A stretch of DNA of 64,000 nt from WS-11 sp964405235. GTDB lineage: Bacteria > Eisenbacteria > RBG-16-71-46. The notes beneath the pieces were generated by a model, which was not told the origin of the DNA, did not search any database, and saw only the letters and a program-made list of their open reading frames with translations. The number at the start of each line of letters is the position of its first letter. The first letter of the stretch is position 1. The position numbers and the translations under genes are program-made. The DNA is taken from the NCBI GenBank assembly GCA_964405235.1, contig CAYONG010000285.1, forward strand, positions 6,329 to 70,328. Reading direction: 5' to 3'. Below are positions 1 to 9,600 of this stretch, one piece after another.

Positions 1-522
1 GGCCAGTGGCTGGTGGCCGGGCAGGGTACGCCCCAGCAGCGCTGCCTGATCCAGAACCGGTTCCAGCAGTTCGTCTACCACGAGCTGGTGCCGGCGATCC
101 GCACCGATTGCCAGAGCCCCGAGATCGAGATCATCGCCACCGGCGCCTCGATCGGCGCGTTCCACGCGCTCGCCGTGCTGTGCCGCTACCCGGATGCGTT
201 CTCGCACGCCGTCTGCATGAGCGGGACCTACGATATCGCGCGGTTCATCAAGGGGCCGGCGACCGAGGACCTGCGCGTCGCGACGCCGATCCACTTCCTG
301 CCCGGGCTGAACGGCCCGACGCTCGAGCGCCTGCGGACGCGCTTCGCCATCCTCGCCTCGGGCGAGGGCCGCGCCGAGGACATGGGCGAGTCGTGGCGCG
401 CGGCCCATGTGCTGGGGTCACGCGGGATCCCCAACCGGGTGGACCCGTGGGGCAAGGACTGGCATCACGACTGGCCCACCTGGCGGCGGATGCTGCCGCA
501 GTATCTCGACGAGCTCACGTAG
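1..522 (+). CDS. esterase-family alpha/beta hydrolase, 5' end cut by window edge
   Basis: The frame is open from the first base, so the N-terminus lies outside the window; an internal GTG at 13 is probably not the start. About 173 residues are visible. The motif G-A-S-I-G-A-F-H is a G-x-S-x-G nucleophile elbow, and it is followed by C-M-S-G-T-Y-D, as in the IPR000801 putative esterase family (esterase D, antigen 85 and enterochelin esterase relatives). A late His (KDWHHDW) could complete the triad. The gene ends 16 bases before the GCS2-type ligase and probably shares its transcript. The substrate is unknown; given the neighbours, a small peptide or amide ester is a guess. The family call is fairly sure, the role is not. 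Confidence 0.75.
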   Translation, partial: GQWLVAGQGTPQQRCLIQNRFQQFVYHELVPAIRTDCQSPEIEIIATGASIGAFHALAVLCRYPDAFSHAVCMSGTYDIARFIKGPATEDLRVATPIHFLPGLNGPTLERLRTRFAILASGEGRAEDMGESWRAAHVLGSRGIPNRVDPWGKDWHHDWPTWRRMLPQYLDELT

Positions 523-538
523 AGGCGGTGAGCGACCC

Positions 539-2452
539 ATGGGCCTACAGAAGACCGAGACCGAGTTCGGAGGCGAGCGGCGGCGCGAGTTCATGCGCTC
601 GATCCTGCGCGATCTGAAGGCGCTCGAGCACATGCTGAACACCGGCATGATCGAGGAGGGCATGACCAGGGTCGGGGCCGAACAGGAGATGTTCCTGATC
701 GACCAGAGCGGCCACCCGGTGCCGGCGGCGCTCATCGCGCTCGAGGCGGCGAAGAGCCCGCACTTCACCACCGAGCTGGGCCTGTTCCAGCTCGAGTTGA
801 ACCTCGATCCGCAGATGCTCGCCGGCCACTGCTTCCGGCGCATGGAGGCGCAGCTCGCCGAGCGGCTCACCCACCTCGGCGACGTGCTCGCCCCGCACGG
901 CGTGGGGTTCGTGCTCACCGGCATCCTGCCGACGCTGCGCAAGTCGGACCTCGGGATCGAGAACATGGTGCCCAATCCGCGCTACCAGGCACTCAATCGC
1001 GCCATGACCGAGATGCGCGGCGCCGACTACGAGATCGCCATCAAGGGAGTCGACGACCTGCGCATCAAGCACGACTCGGTGATGGTCGAGGCGTGCAACT
1101 CGAGCTTCCAGGTCCACCTGCAGGTCGGAGCGAAGGACTTCGCCCGACTCTACAACCTGGCGCAGGCGCTGGCGGGCCCGGTGCTGGCGGCCGCGACCAA
1201 CTCTCCTCTGCTGTTCGGTCGCCGCCTGTGGGCCGAGACCCGGATCGCCCTGTTCCAGCAGGCGGTGGATACGCGCAGCCCCGAGCACCAGCGCGACGTG
1301 AGCGCCCGCGTCACCTTCGGCGACCGCTGGCTGCGCCGCTCGGTCATCGAGCTCTTCCGCGAGGACATCGCGCGCTTCCGCACCCTGGTCGGGATCGACG
1401 CCGGCGAGGACCCGCTCGCCGCGCTCGAGAAGGGCTCGGTGCCGCAGCTCAAGGCGCTGCGGCTCCACAACGGCACCGTCTACCGCTGGAACCGGGGCTG
1501 CTACGGCATCACCGACGGCAAAGCGCACCTGAGGATAGAGAACCGCGTGCTGCCCTCGGGGCCGAGCGTCGCCGACGAGATGGCCAACGCCGTGTTCTGG
1601 ATCGGGCTGATGATGGGGTTGGGCGCGAAGGTCGAGGACATCACGCAGCGGATGGCGTTCGCGCACGCCAAGCACAACTTTCTGTCCGCCGCCCGCCAGG
1701 GGCTGGCGGCCCAGTTCACCTGGCTGGACGGCGAGGAGATCCCGGCGCCCCAGCTCATCACCGAGCACCTGCTGCCGATCGCCGACGAGGGTCTGGCGGC
1801 CGCCGGCGTGGACGCGAGCGACCGCGAGCGCTACCTCGGGATCCTCGAGCGCCGGGTGCGCTCGGGGCGCACCGGCTCGCGCTGGCTGCTGTTCTCGCTC
1901 GCCGCGATGAAGGACGAGGGCACGCTCGGCGAACGCCTCAACGCGCTGACCATGGCCACCGTCGCCCGCCAGCGCGCGGGGCTGCCGGTGTCGCAGTGGG
2001 AGCCCGCCGTGCGCGCCGAAGGCGGCGGATGGAAGCACAACTACGTCAAGGTCGAGCAGTTCATGACCACCGATCTCTACACCGTGCACGAGGACGACCC
2101 GATCGAGCTGGCCGCCCACCTCATGGACTGGCATCGCATCCGCCACGTCCCGGTGGAGGACCGCGAGCACCGGCTGGTCGGCCTGGTGTCGTATCGGGTC
2201 CTGCTCCGCCTGCTCTCCGACCACAGCCCCGAGGGTAAGGCGGCGGCCCTGATCCCGGTCGGCGAAGTCATGCGGCGCGATCCGGTCGTCATCGGCCCCG
2301 AGACGACCACCCGTCGCGCCATCGCCATCATGCGCGAACGCCGCGTCGGATGCCTGCCGGTCGTGCAGGGCAAGACCCTGGTCGGGATCGTGACCGAGCA
2401 CGACTTCACCGAGATCGCCGGGCAGCTGCTGGAAGAAAAGCTCGGGCACTGA
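539..2452 (+). CDS. GCS2-type glutamate-cysteine ligase-like protein with C-terminal CBS pair
   Basis: 637 residues starting at ATG 539, chosen because GAGGCGGTGAG lies just upstream; the open frame extends further 5' but into the esterase gene. Residues about 20-480 resemble the GCS2 carboxylate-amine ligase family (E-Q-E-M-F near residue 50, then N-S-S-F-Q-V-H-L and R-I-E-N-R-V-L-P), which joins an amino acid to the gamma-carboxyl of Glu or to a related acceptor using ATP. Residues about 505-630 are two CBS motifs (starting FMTTDLYTV and VMRRDPVVI), usually an adenosine-nucleotide-sensing module, so activity may respond to cell energy state. The next gene, an M14 deacylase, starts 3 bases after the stop. 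Whether the product is gamma-glutamylcysteine or another amide cannot be told from sequence. Confidence 0.82.
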   Translation: MGLQKTETEFGGERRREFMRSILRDLKALEHMLNTGMIEEGMTRVGAEQEMFLIDQSGHPVPAALIALEAAKSPHFTTELGLFQLELNLDPQMLAGHCFRRMEAQLAERLTHLGDVLAPHGVGFVLTGILPTLRKSDLGIENMVPNPRYQALNRAMTEMRGADYEIAIKGVDDLRIKHDSVMVEACNSSFQVHLQVGAKDFARLYNLAQALAGPVLAAATNSPLLFGRRLWAETRIALFQQAVDTRSPEHQRDVSARVTFGDRWLRRSVIELFREDIARFRTLVGIDAGEDPLAALEKGSVPQLKALRLHNGTVYRWNRGCYGITDGKAHLRIENRVLPSGPSVADEMANAVFWIGLMMGLGAKVEDITQRMAFAHAKHNFLSAARQGLAAQFTWLDGEEIPAPQLITEHLLPIADEGLAAAGVDASDRERYLGILERRVRSGRTGSRWLLFSLAAMKDEGTLGERLNALTMATVARQRAGLPVSQWEPAVRAEGGGWKHNYVKVEQFMTTDLYTVHEDDPIELAAHLMDWHRIRHVPVEDREHRLVGLVSYRVLLRLLSDHSPEGKAAALIPVGEVMRRDPVVIGPETTTRRAIAIMRERRVGCLPVVQGKTLVGIVTEHDFTEIAGQLLEEKLGH

Positions 2453-2455
2453 GCG

Positions 2456-3403
2456 ATGACGGACGCTTCCACCGACGAGTCCACAGCGCTGCCGCGCGTC
2501 ATCGCTCGACTGCGCGGCGAGGCGCCGGGACCCACGCTAATCGTGATCGGGGGCCTGCACGGCAACGAGCCCTCAGGGCTCGGGGCGATGCGGAGCGTGG
2601 CGGCGGCGCTCGACTCCGAGGGACTCGCCCCACGTGGCGAACTGGTGATGCTCGTTGGAAACGTGAAAGCTCTCGCGCAGGGCCGGCGCTTCATCGACCA
2701 CGACCTGAACCGCGGCTGGACTCATGAACGCCTCGCCGCCCTGCGCGCCTCGGGGACGATGGACGCCGAGGACCGCGAGCAGCTGGAGCTGGCGGACGCT
2801 CTGGAGTCGGCGCTGGCGTCCACGCGCGGCCCGGCCTACCTCCTCGACCTCCACGCGACTTCGGCCGAGGGGATCCCGTTCGCTATGTGTCGCGATTCCG
2901 ACGAGGCGCGCAGCTTCGCCGCCGCGTTCCCGCTGACCATGGTGCTGGGGCTGCTCGAGGCGGTGGACGGCACGCTGGCGAGTTTCCTGGGCTCGCGCTG
3001 CGTCGCCGTGGCGGTCGAGGGCGGCCAAAACTCACATCCGGCGTCAGTACGGAATCACGAGGCCGTGGTCTGGTTGTCGCTCGCGGCCACCGGGATCGTC
3101 GAGGAGAGTCACGTGCCGGGCCTGGCCGAGCATCGCGCGGCGCTGGCCCGGTCGCGGGGCGATCTCCCGCGCGTGCTCCACGTCCACCAACGGCACGCCA
3201 TCGCCCCGGGGGACAGTTTCCGCATGGAGCCGGGCTTCGCGAACATCCAGCGGGTCGCCGCGAACGAGCTACTCGCCCGCGACCGCGCCGGGGACATCCG
3301 GGCGCCCGAACCCGGATTCGTCCTGCTGCCGCTTTACCAGGCGATGGGCGACGACGGGTTCTTCCTGGGACGCGCGGTGGCGGAGGAGGCGCGGGTCTCG
3401 TAG
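2456..3403 (+). CDS. succinylglutamate desuccinylase/aspartoacylase-like M14 metallohydrolase
   Basis: 315 residues, ATG start 3 bases after the ligase stop, so co-transcribed. The zinc site is visible: G-L-H-G-N-E-P near residue 37 gives the His and Glu ligands, and L-L-D-L-H-A-T-S gives the second His. A-V-E-G-G-Q-N holds the likely catalytic Glu, as in AstE/AspA enzymes. Such enzymes cut an acyl or peptide amide bond from an amino acid. Pairing with a GCS2 ligase suggests a make-and-trim pathway for a glutamate-containing small peptide, with an ATP-grasp ligase possibly outside the window; that is inference. The family is secure, the substrate open. Confidence 0.85.
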   Translation: MTDASTDESTALPRVIARLRGEAPGPTLIVIGGLHGNEPSGLGAMRSVAAALDSEGLAPRGELVMLVGNVKALAQGRRFIDHDLNRGWTHERLAALRASGTMDAEDREQLELADALESALASTRGPAYLLDLHATSAEGIPFAMCRDSDEARSFAAAFPLTMVLGLLEAVDGTLASFLGSRCVAVAVEGGQNSHPASVRNHEAVVWLSLAATGIVEESHVPGLAEHRAALARSRGDLPRVLHVHQRHAIAPGDSFRMEPGFANIQRVAANELLARDRAGDIRAPEPGFVLLPLYQAMGDDGFFLGRAVAEEARVS

Positions 3404-3431
3404 CGGCGGCGGTGGGAGAAGCCGTCGGGAG

Positions 3432-3449
3432 CGCCACGCGGTGCGTGAT
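3432..3449. repeat. 18-base repeat with inverted CACGC-GGT-GCGTG core (copy 1)
   Basis: CGCCACGCGGTGCGTGAT occurs here and identically at 17528-17545. The core is an inverted repeat with a 3-base loop. This copy lies between the convergent M14 and giant surface protein genes; the other lies upstream of the SBBP-type secreted protein. Its function is unknown. The 3404-3637 gap otherwise shows only the hairpin at 3578-3610. Confidence 0.5.
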
Positions 3450-3577
3450 TTTGTTCACCGCTTTCTCCGGCGCCGCCCTCGCGAGCGTCACCTTGCGGTT
3501 CCCTTGAGTCCCTGTGACCAGGTCCCCGGGAGGACTCTCACCTCCCCGTCAGTGCCCAAGCTGGGCGTACCAACACG

Positions 3578-3610
3578 CGGCGGCCACCTCCTCATCCAAG
3601 GTGGCCGCCG
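3578..3610. terminator. strong hairpin between convergent genes, likely bidirectional terminator
   Basis: CGGCGGCCACCT pairs perfectly with AGGTGGCCGCCG, giving a 12-base-pair stem with a 9-base loop. It sits 28 bases after the stop of the minus-strand giant gene and about 175 bases after the stop of the plus-strand M14 gene. There is no clear T-run on either side, so the intrinsic terminator call rests on position and stem strength. Confidence 0.55.
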
Positions 3611-3637
3611 GCGATGACTGCCGTCAGTGCCGCTCTA

Positions 3638-6600
3638 TCACTGGAGCCAGACGATGCGGCGATCGATCCGCACACCCCCCGTGGTCAGGCGGGTGAAGTA
3701 GATCCCCGGCCGCGCGTTGCTGCCGCCGTCCATTGCGCCGTCCCAGCGCAGCGAGTGCCAGCCAGCATCGCGGTCGCCGCTGGTCAACGTGCGAATGCGA
3801 CGGCCCGAGACGTCGAACACCTCGACCACGACCCTTGCGGCCCCTGGGAGTCCCAGCGCAAACGCCGCCTCCTCCCGTGCCGGGTTTGCGCCGAGTAGCA
3901 ACAGCTCGGGCGACGACGGCGGTTCCTCCATCGACACCAACCCGCTGCCCTTCTTGGGCTTCTTTACCTTTATGGTATCCGCGCCCGAGAACGGCTTGGC
4001 GCCGACCATGCCGGTCAGCCGCACCTGAACCTGGTCGCCCAGCTGGAACTTGGCGTCGAGCACGGTGCGGCTGAACATCAATTTCATCTCCTGAACGCCG
4101 TCAGAGTCACGATCGGCCATGACGAACCCGGGCAAGGCCTGCACGGTTTCATTGAGCCGCACGCTGAGCGGATCGATGTTGGCCGACAGGAACGGGAGCG
4201 GCAGCTCGATGGACACACTTGCGGTCTGATCCTTAGCGCCGAGGTGATAGATCTTGGGATCGAAGAAGATCTCCGCCACTGGCGGCGGCAGCTCGAGCGG
4301 ACCGTAGATCCGGGCGGTGCCCGACCCTTCGTTCGCCACCACCATGCGGGGGCCCGCCGGCTCCACGGCCACCCCGGCCGGTGACAGGTCGGTGGCCTTG
4401 CGCTCCACGAGCTCGACCGTCACCTCGGAGCCGGGGATGACGCTGGCGCCCGCACTCCCGGAGGTGAAGCCGATCTTGAACCGCAGGACCTCGTTGTTGG
4501 ACGTCGTCACGTAGGCCGAGCCCCCGTCGGTGGTGACCACCACGCCCGTGCCGCCCGAACCGATCGAGGTCTTCGACACCACCCGGTGCTTGGTGGCGCT
4601 CTGGGGGACGATGTCGACAATCAGCAGCTCGCCATCCACAGTCAGCACCGCCACAAATCGGGTGCCGTCGGTCGAGATCGCGACTCCGCTGCCCCCCGAG
4701 CCGGTCGCGGTCTTGGATACCACCCGCTGGTCGGGCGGCACGCCAGGCCTGAGATCCAGCTCGATCAGCTGTCCATCCCGGGTCAGCACGTAGCCACGGG
4801 TGCCGTCGGTGGTGACCACCACGCCCGTGCCGCCCGAGCCGGTCGTCGTCTTGGCAACGACCCGGTTGTAGGTGCCGTTCTCGGGATCGGCGTCGATGAA
4901 GCTGACGGTGCCCTGGTCGTCGGCATGGACCGCCACGATCTGGGGGCCGATCGGGTTGACCGCCACGTCCACGGGCTCCGGATCCACCGGGATGCGCGCG
5001 ATCTCCCGATTGAATGTGGCCGACAGCGGGTTCACGTCGATCACGCTCAGGTCGTTGCTGCTGGTGTTCGCCACGTACGCCTGCTGGATTCCGGGGACGA
5101 TCGCGATGCCCTGTGGCCGAAGGCCCACGGTGATGCTCCTGAGCAGCGCCGGCGGGTCGAGCCGGATGGCGCTCACCGTGCTGGTGGCGGGATTGGTGAT
5201 GTATGCATGGCGCCCGTCCTCGGTGATGGCGATGTCGCGCGCGCCTGGAGAGATCCGGATGTCGTCGATGATCTCGCCGAGCACCGCCGGAGCCGGCAGA
5301 GTGTATTGAACCGGGTTGCTGGTCACCGCCCCGACCGTCACGGTGACCGGCCCGCTCGCCGCGCCCTGGGGAACGTTGACTCGAAGCTCTTCGAAGTTGG
5401 AGGTGAGCACATCCGCCAGCACGCCGTTGAAGCTCACGATGTTCTGGGCCGGCACCAGGCTGAACCCCTGGCCCGCGAGCACCACCGGAGTCGCGATCGG
5501 CGCCGAGGGGGGCATGATGGACTGCACCGAGAGCGGCGGCTCGGCCTGAACCGTGAACGTGGCGCTGGCCTCGGCCGTCGTGGCCTGGCCCTCCACATCG
5601 AGCGTGCCGGCCAGGACTTTGATGGTGCAGATCTTGCCGAATGGCAGGCTCTGGCTGGGTCGGAGCACCACGACACGGCCGTCCTCGAGGAACTCGATCG
5701 AGCGGCCGAAGATCGCCCCGTTGACCAACAGCTGGATCTTGCCGGTGTTCAGGCTGGCCGTATCGATGCGCTGGTTGAAGCGTACGAACGCCGCGGTGCC
5801 GATGCTGATGTCGGTGGCGCCGTTGGCCGGACCGACCGCCACCACCTGCGGAACGATCTGGGTGTCGTCGCCGGTAACCTCGGCGGACACCATGAGGCTG
5901 GCGCCAGGCACGCCCAGTGCCGTGATCGTCACGGTCTCGGTTCCCGGCGTTCCCGGAAGCGTCCAGCTCACCCGGGCTTCACCGTTGGCGTCGGTGACGC
6001 GGTGGACCACGGTTCCCTGCCCATCGAGCGAGCCGAGCCCCGAGCCCAGCTCGAAGCGCACCACCACCCCGACCTGCGGTCTTCCGATTTCGTCGGCGAC
6101 CCGCACGCCGGTCGGAAGCGGAAGCGTGGTTCCGGAGGCGCCGGCCTGGTTGGCCCCCGAGACCAGCGCCATCTGACTCGCTTCGCTGAGGCTGGTGAGC
6201 GCGACGACTCCCGTTCCCGCCCCGGTGTTCCACTCCGCCACCCACAGCTGGCGGCCATCATGGGAGCGGGCGAGGGCGGCCGACGTCCGTCCGATTCCCG
6301 CGGTCGTGACCGTCGGCGGCACGACCGCGGCCTCGATCTTCACCACATCGTTGCACGTCGCACAGCCGCCCAAGATGCCGTCGCCATCCGGCGCCGAAAG
6401 CAACTGAGAGAGCGTGACGCCAACCGGCAGCGGATTGCCGAAATACAGCTCGGCGCCAATCGTGCCGGATGCCTCCAGATTCCAGATCGCGAGGTTGCCG
6501 TCGGCGAATGCCCCCACCGCACGGCGGCCGTTGGCCATGACCGCAATCGAGTGGATCGCGGCGGTGCCCCGCGTCGTGGTGGTGCCGACCAGAGTGCGAT

Positions 6601-9600
6601 TGTCGAGATCCACGATCGCGGCGGTGCCGGCGGCGCCGATCATGGCGTGGCGCGCGTCGCGCCCGACCGCCATCGAGCGGAAGTCGAGGATGGTCGTGAG
6701 GGTGCTGATGACGGCCCGGGGCGCCGGACTCCAGAACGTGATCGCACCGGTAGCGTGGGCCACGACCATGAAGCGCCCCATCGGGTCGGACTCGATCGCG
6801 CGCGGGATCGCGACCGGCGAGGCCGCGAACGGCGTGACGGTCCCGAATGTGGGGCTCGAGGGATCGGTGTCAACCTCGAGGATCTGGGTGGTGCCGATTG
6901 AAGCCCAGATCCTGCGGCCGTCGGGGGTGTATGCCAGGCTCACGATCTGGCCCGCGGCCGCCGACAGCACCACCGTCGTCAGAAGCTCTCCGTATCGCGT
7001 GTCGTCGCCCGACCGGTAGAGGTCCAGCAACAGCGCACAGGGCGTGCTGCGAGCCACCGCGAGCTGCAGGCCGTCGGGAGAAGGCCGCACGATGTCGAGC
7101 GAGCCCACCGCCGGCGTGCCTCCACAATCCACCGGTACCGGGTTCAGGTTGAGGCCGGTGGCCCGGGGCGTCAGTCCCTCGATGGGATCCACGACCCGCA
7201 GCGCGGCCGCGAGCGTGCGGTCGCCGTCGGCCTCGACAAATGCCAGCGCAGCGTCGTGCTGGGCGAGCATGGGCAGGGCAAACGCCACGCCCGCCGCCAG
7301 CGGCGCGGCCCGTGAGACGGCAAACGCTCCGGCGCCGAGGTCTACCCTGGCGCCGGTCGCGGCGAGCCCCGGCGAGAGGGCGACCGACACCCGATCGCCT
7401 GGGAATGCCACCGGCGGGGTGACGCGTACGATCTGGCCGGCGGCTCCGGTTCCGAACAGGCTGATGCTCGAGGTGCCCTGGTTGGCCACCGCGATCAGGT
7501 TCCCGTCGCCACTCACGTGAACCGCCGCGGGATTGCCTTCGGTCGCGGTCTGCGAAACCACCGAGTGGTACGAGGAGCTCATCGGATCCACGTTGACCAC
7601 CTGGAGCTGGTTGAACGTGGCGTTGACGACGAACGCAGACTGCCCGCGCGGGCTCACCGCCACGTCGCGAAGGTCGCCGCCGACCTGGACGGCGCCCGCA
7701 CCCGAACCGTCGAGCTGCGAGTACAGCAATCGTCCGCCGCTCACCCCACCGCCGGTGAACAGCACCTCGCCGCCCGTGGGGGTGATCGCCGCGCCGTCGC
7801 CACCCACTTCGGGGTTTACCGCCGCGCTGACCGCGGTCGCCAGGTCGAAGCTGCGGCTGCCGGCATTGGAGGTGGCGAAAAAGACCTTGTCCGATCCAGG
7901 CGATACCGCGACACCGCCCACCAGGACCGCGTCCGGATCGCGGATCTCCCCCACCACCTGATCGCGCGTGAAGCTGCGCGGATCAATGTCGAGTTGGAAG
8001 ACCACGCCCTCGAGCCGGTCGGTTACGTAGGCGCGCTTGCCCGTGCCGGCGATCGCGATGCCCTCCGGCAGCCCGACCACCGCATCGGCACCCGGCGTGC
8101 TCGCGAATTCGAGTGGAATGGTCCTGAGGATCTGGCGGAACGTGCCGCTCGCCGGGCTGGCATCCACGGCGATCACATCGCCCCGCTCGCGACGCGTGAC
8201 GTAGGCGCGCGATCCATCCGGGGTGAGCGCCAGGGCGGTTCCGGCCGCCAACGGTTCCACCCGGGGGATGCGGAAGTCCTGATTCTGCGAATCGAGGCTC
8301 ACGGTGGCGAATCCGCCGCTTCCCACCGCGTACACCGTCAAGCCATCGGGGGCGATCGCGACATCGGTGGGCGAGAACCCGGCGGGCAGCTGGAAGCGGT
8401 CGTTGGACGAGGGCGCCGCCTGTGGCGACGGCGGCAGGATGGTCAGGTTGAAGGCGTTGCTCGCCTCGGCGTTGACCGTGACCTGGATCGGCCCTGTGTC
8501 CGCGCCGTCGGGAATCCGGACCACCATGGAGGAGGGCGTGACACTGGAGCCCGCCACCACCACCGGCGTGCAGGTGGGACAGAACGTGAAGCTCACGTCG
8601 TTGGACGTGCTCCCATCGAATCCAGCCCCCAGGATGGTGACGAACGCGCCCACCGGGGCCGAGCGCGGCTGGACGTCGGTGATCGCGACGTTGGGTCGCG
8701 CCTCGGTGCTGAAGGTGGTGAGGTAGGGAGCGGCGAGCGACACACCCTCCCGGTCCCGGATCCCGGTGGTCAGCTCCAGCTCGTAGCTGGTGTTGAACTC
8801 CAATGGCGGATTGGGCGCGAAGAAGAAGCTGCGATCGCCGTTGACCGTGAAGCCGCCACCACCGATCGCGGTGAGCATCCCCTGCACCCGGAGTCGGAAC
8901 GTCGCCCCGGTAAGCGTGGCAGCGTCGATGCGCTCGCTGAAGTTGACCAGGATCCCGGCGTCAATCCGGACGTCGGTGGCCCCCCCGGCGGGAAAGCTCG
9001 ACGTCACCTGCGGCGGCGTGGTGTCAACATTGGTGGTGACGTCAATGCCCATCACCGGCGTGCCCGCCACGACGCTCACCGCGCTGTAGGCGTCGGGGTC
9101 GTCGCTCTCGGTGCCGTTCTCGGCCGCGTCCCACCATTCGGCGGGGAAGTTGGTCACCGCGGAGGCCTCGACCCGGGCGCTGATGTATTCGGGAGTGAGC
9201 GGGTATCCGCCGATCTCGCCGTCGAGCGGAGTCACCCGCACCGCGTAGTCGCCGGCGACCAGGCGGCGCAGCACATAGGCGCCGTCCTCGTCACTGAAGT
9301 CCGTGGCCACGGAGTCCTGTGGTGTGCCGCCAATCAGCCGCACCGCGGTCACCAGGGCGCCCGCGATCGGCGCTCCGGTCCCACCGCGCCGTACGTGGCC
9401 CGCAATCGAGCCGAAGTCCGCGAACAGGCCGGGCGACGGATAGGCCGAGGCGACCGCGGACAGGTCGTCCTCCTCCAGCGAGGCGGCTCCCGCGCCCGGC
9501 TGGAGAACGAAGAACATGGTCGCGTCCAGCACGCCGCTGTGGCTCAGGCCGAGGAAGTGACCGGCCTCGTGCGCCACCACGCTCTTGAGATCGAAGCTCC

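Noticed and set aside
545..2449. Long minus-strand ORF (634 codons) opposite the GCS2 ligase
   Set aside because: It mirrors the codon pattern of a well-supported enzyme gene, has low-complexity Arg/Gly/His composition and no recognisable domain.
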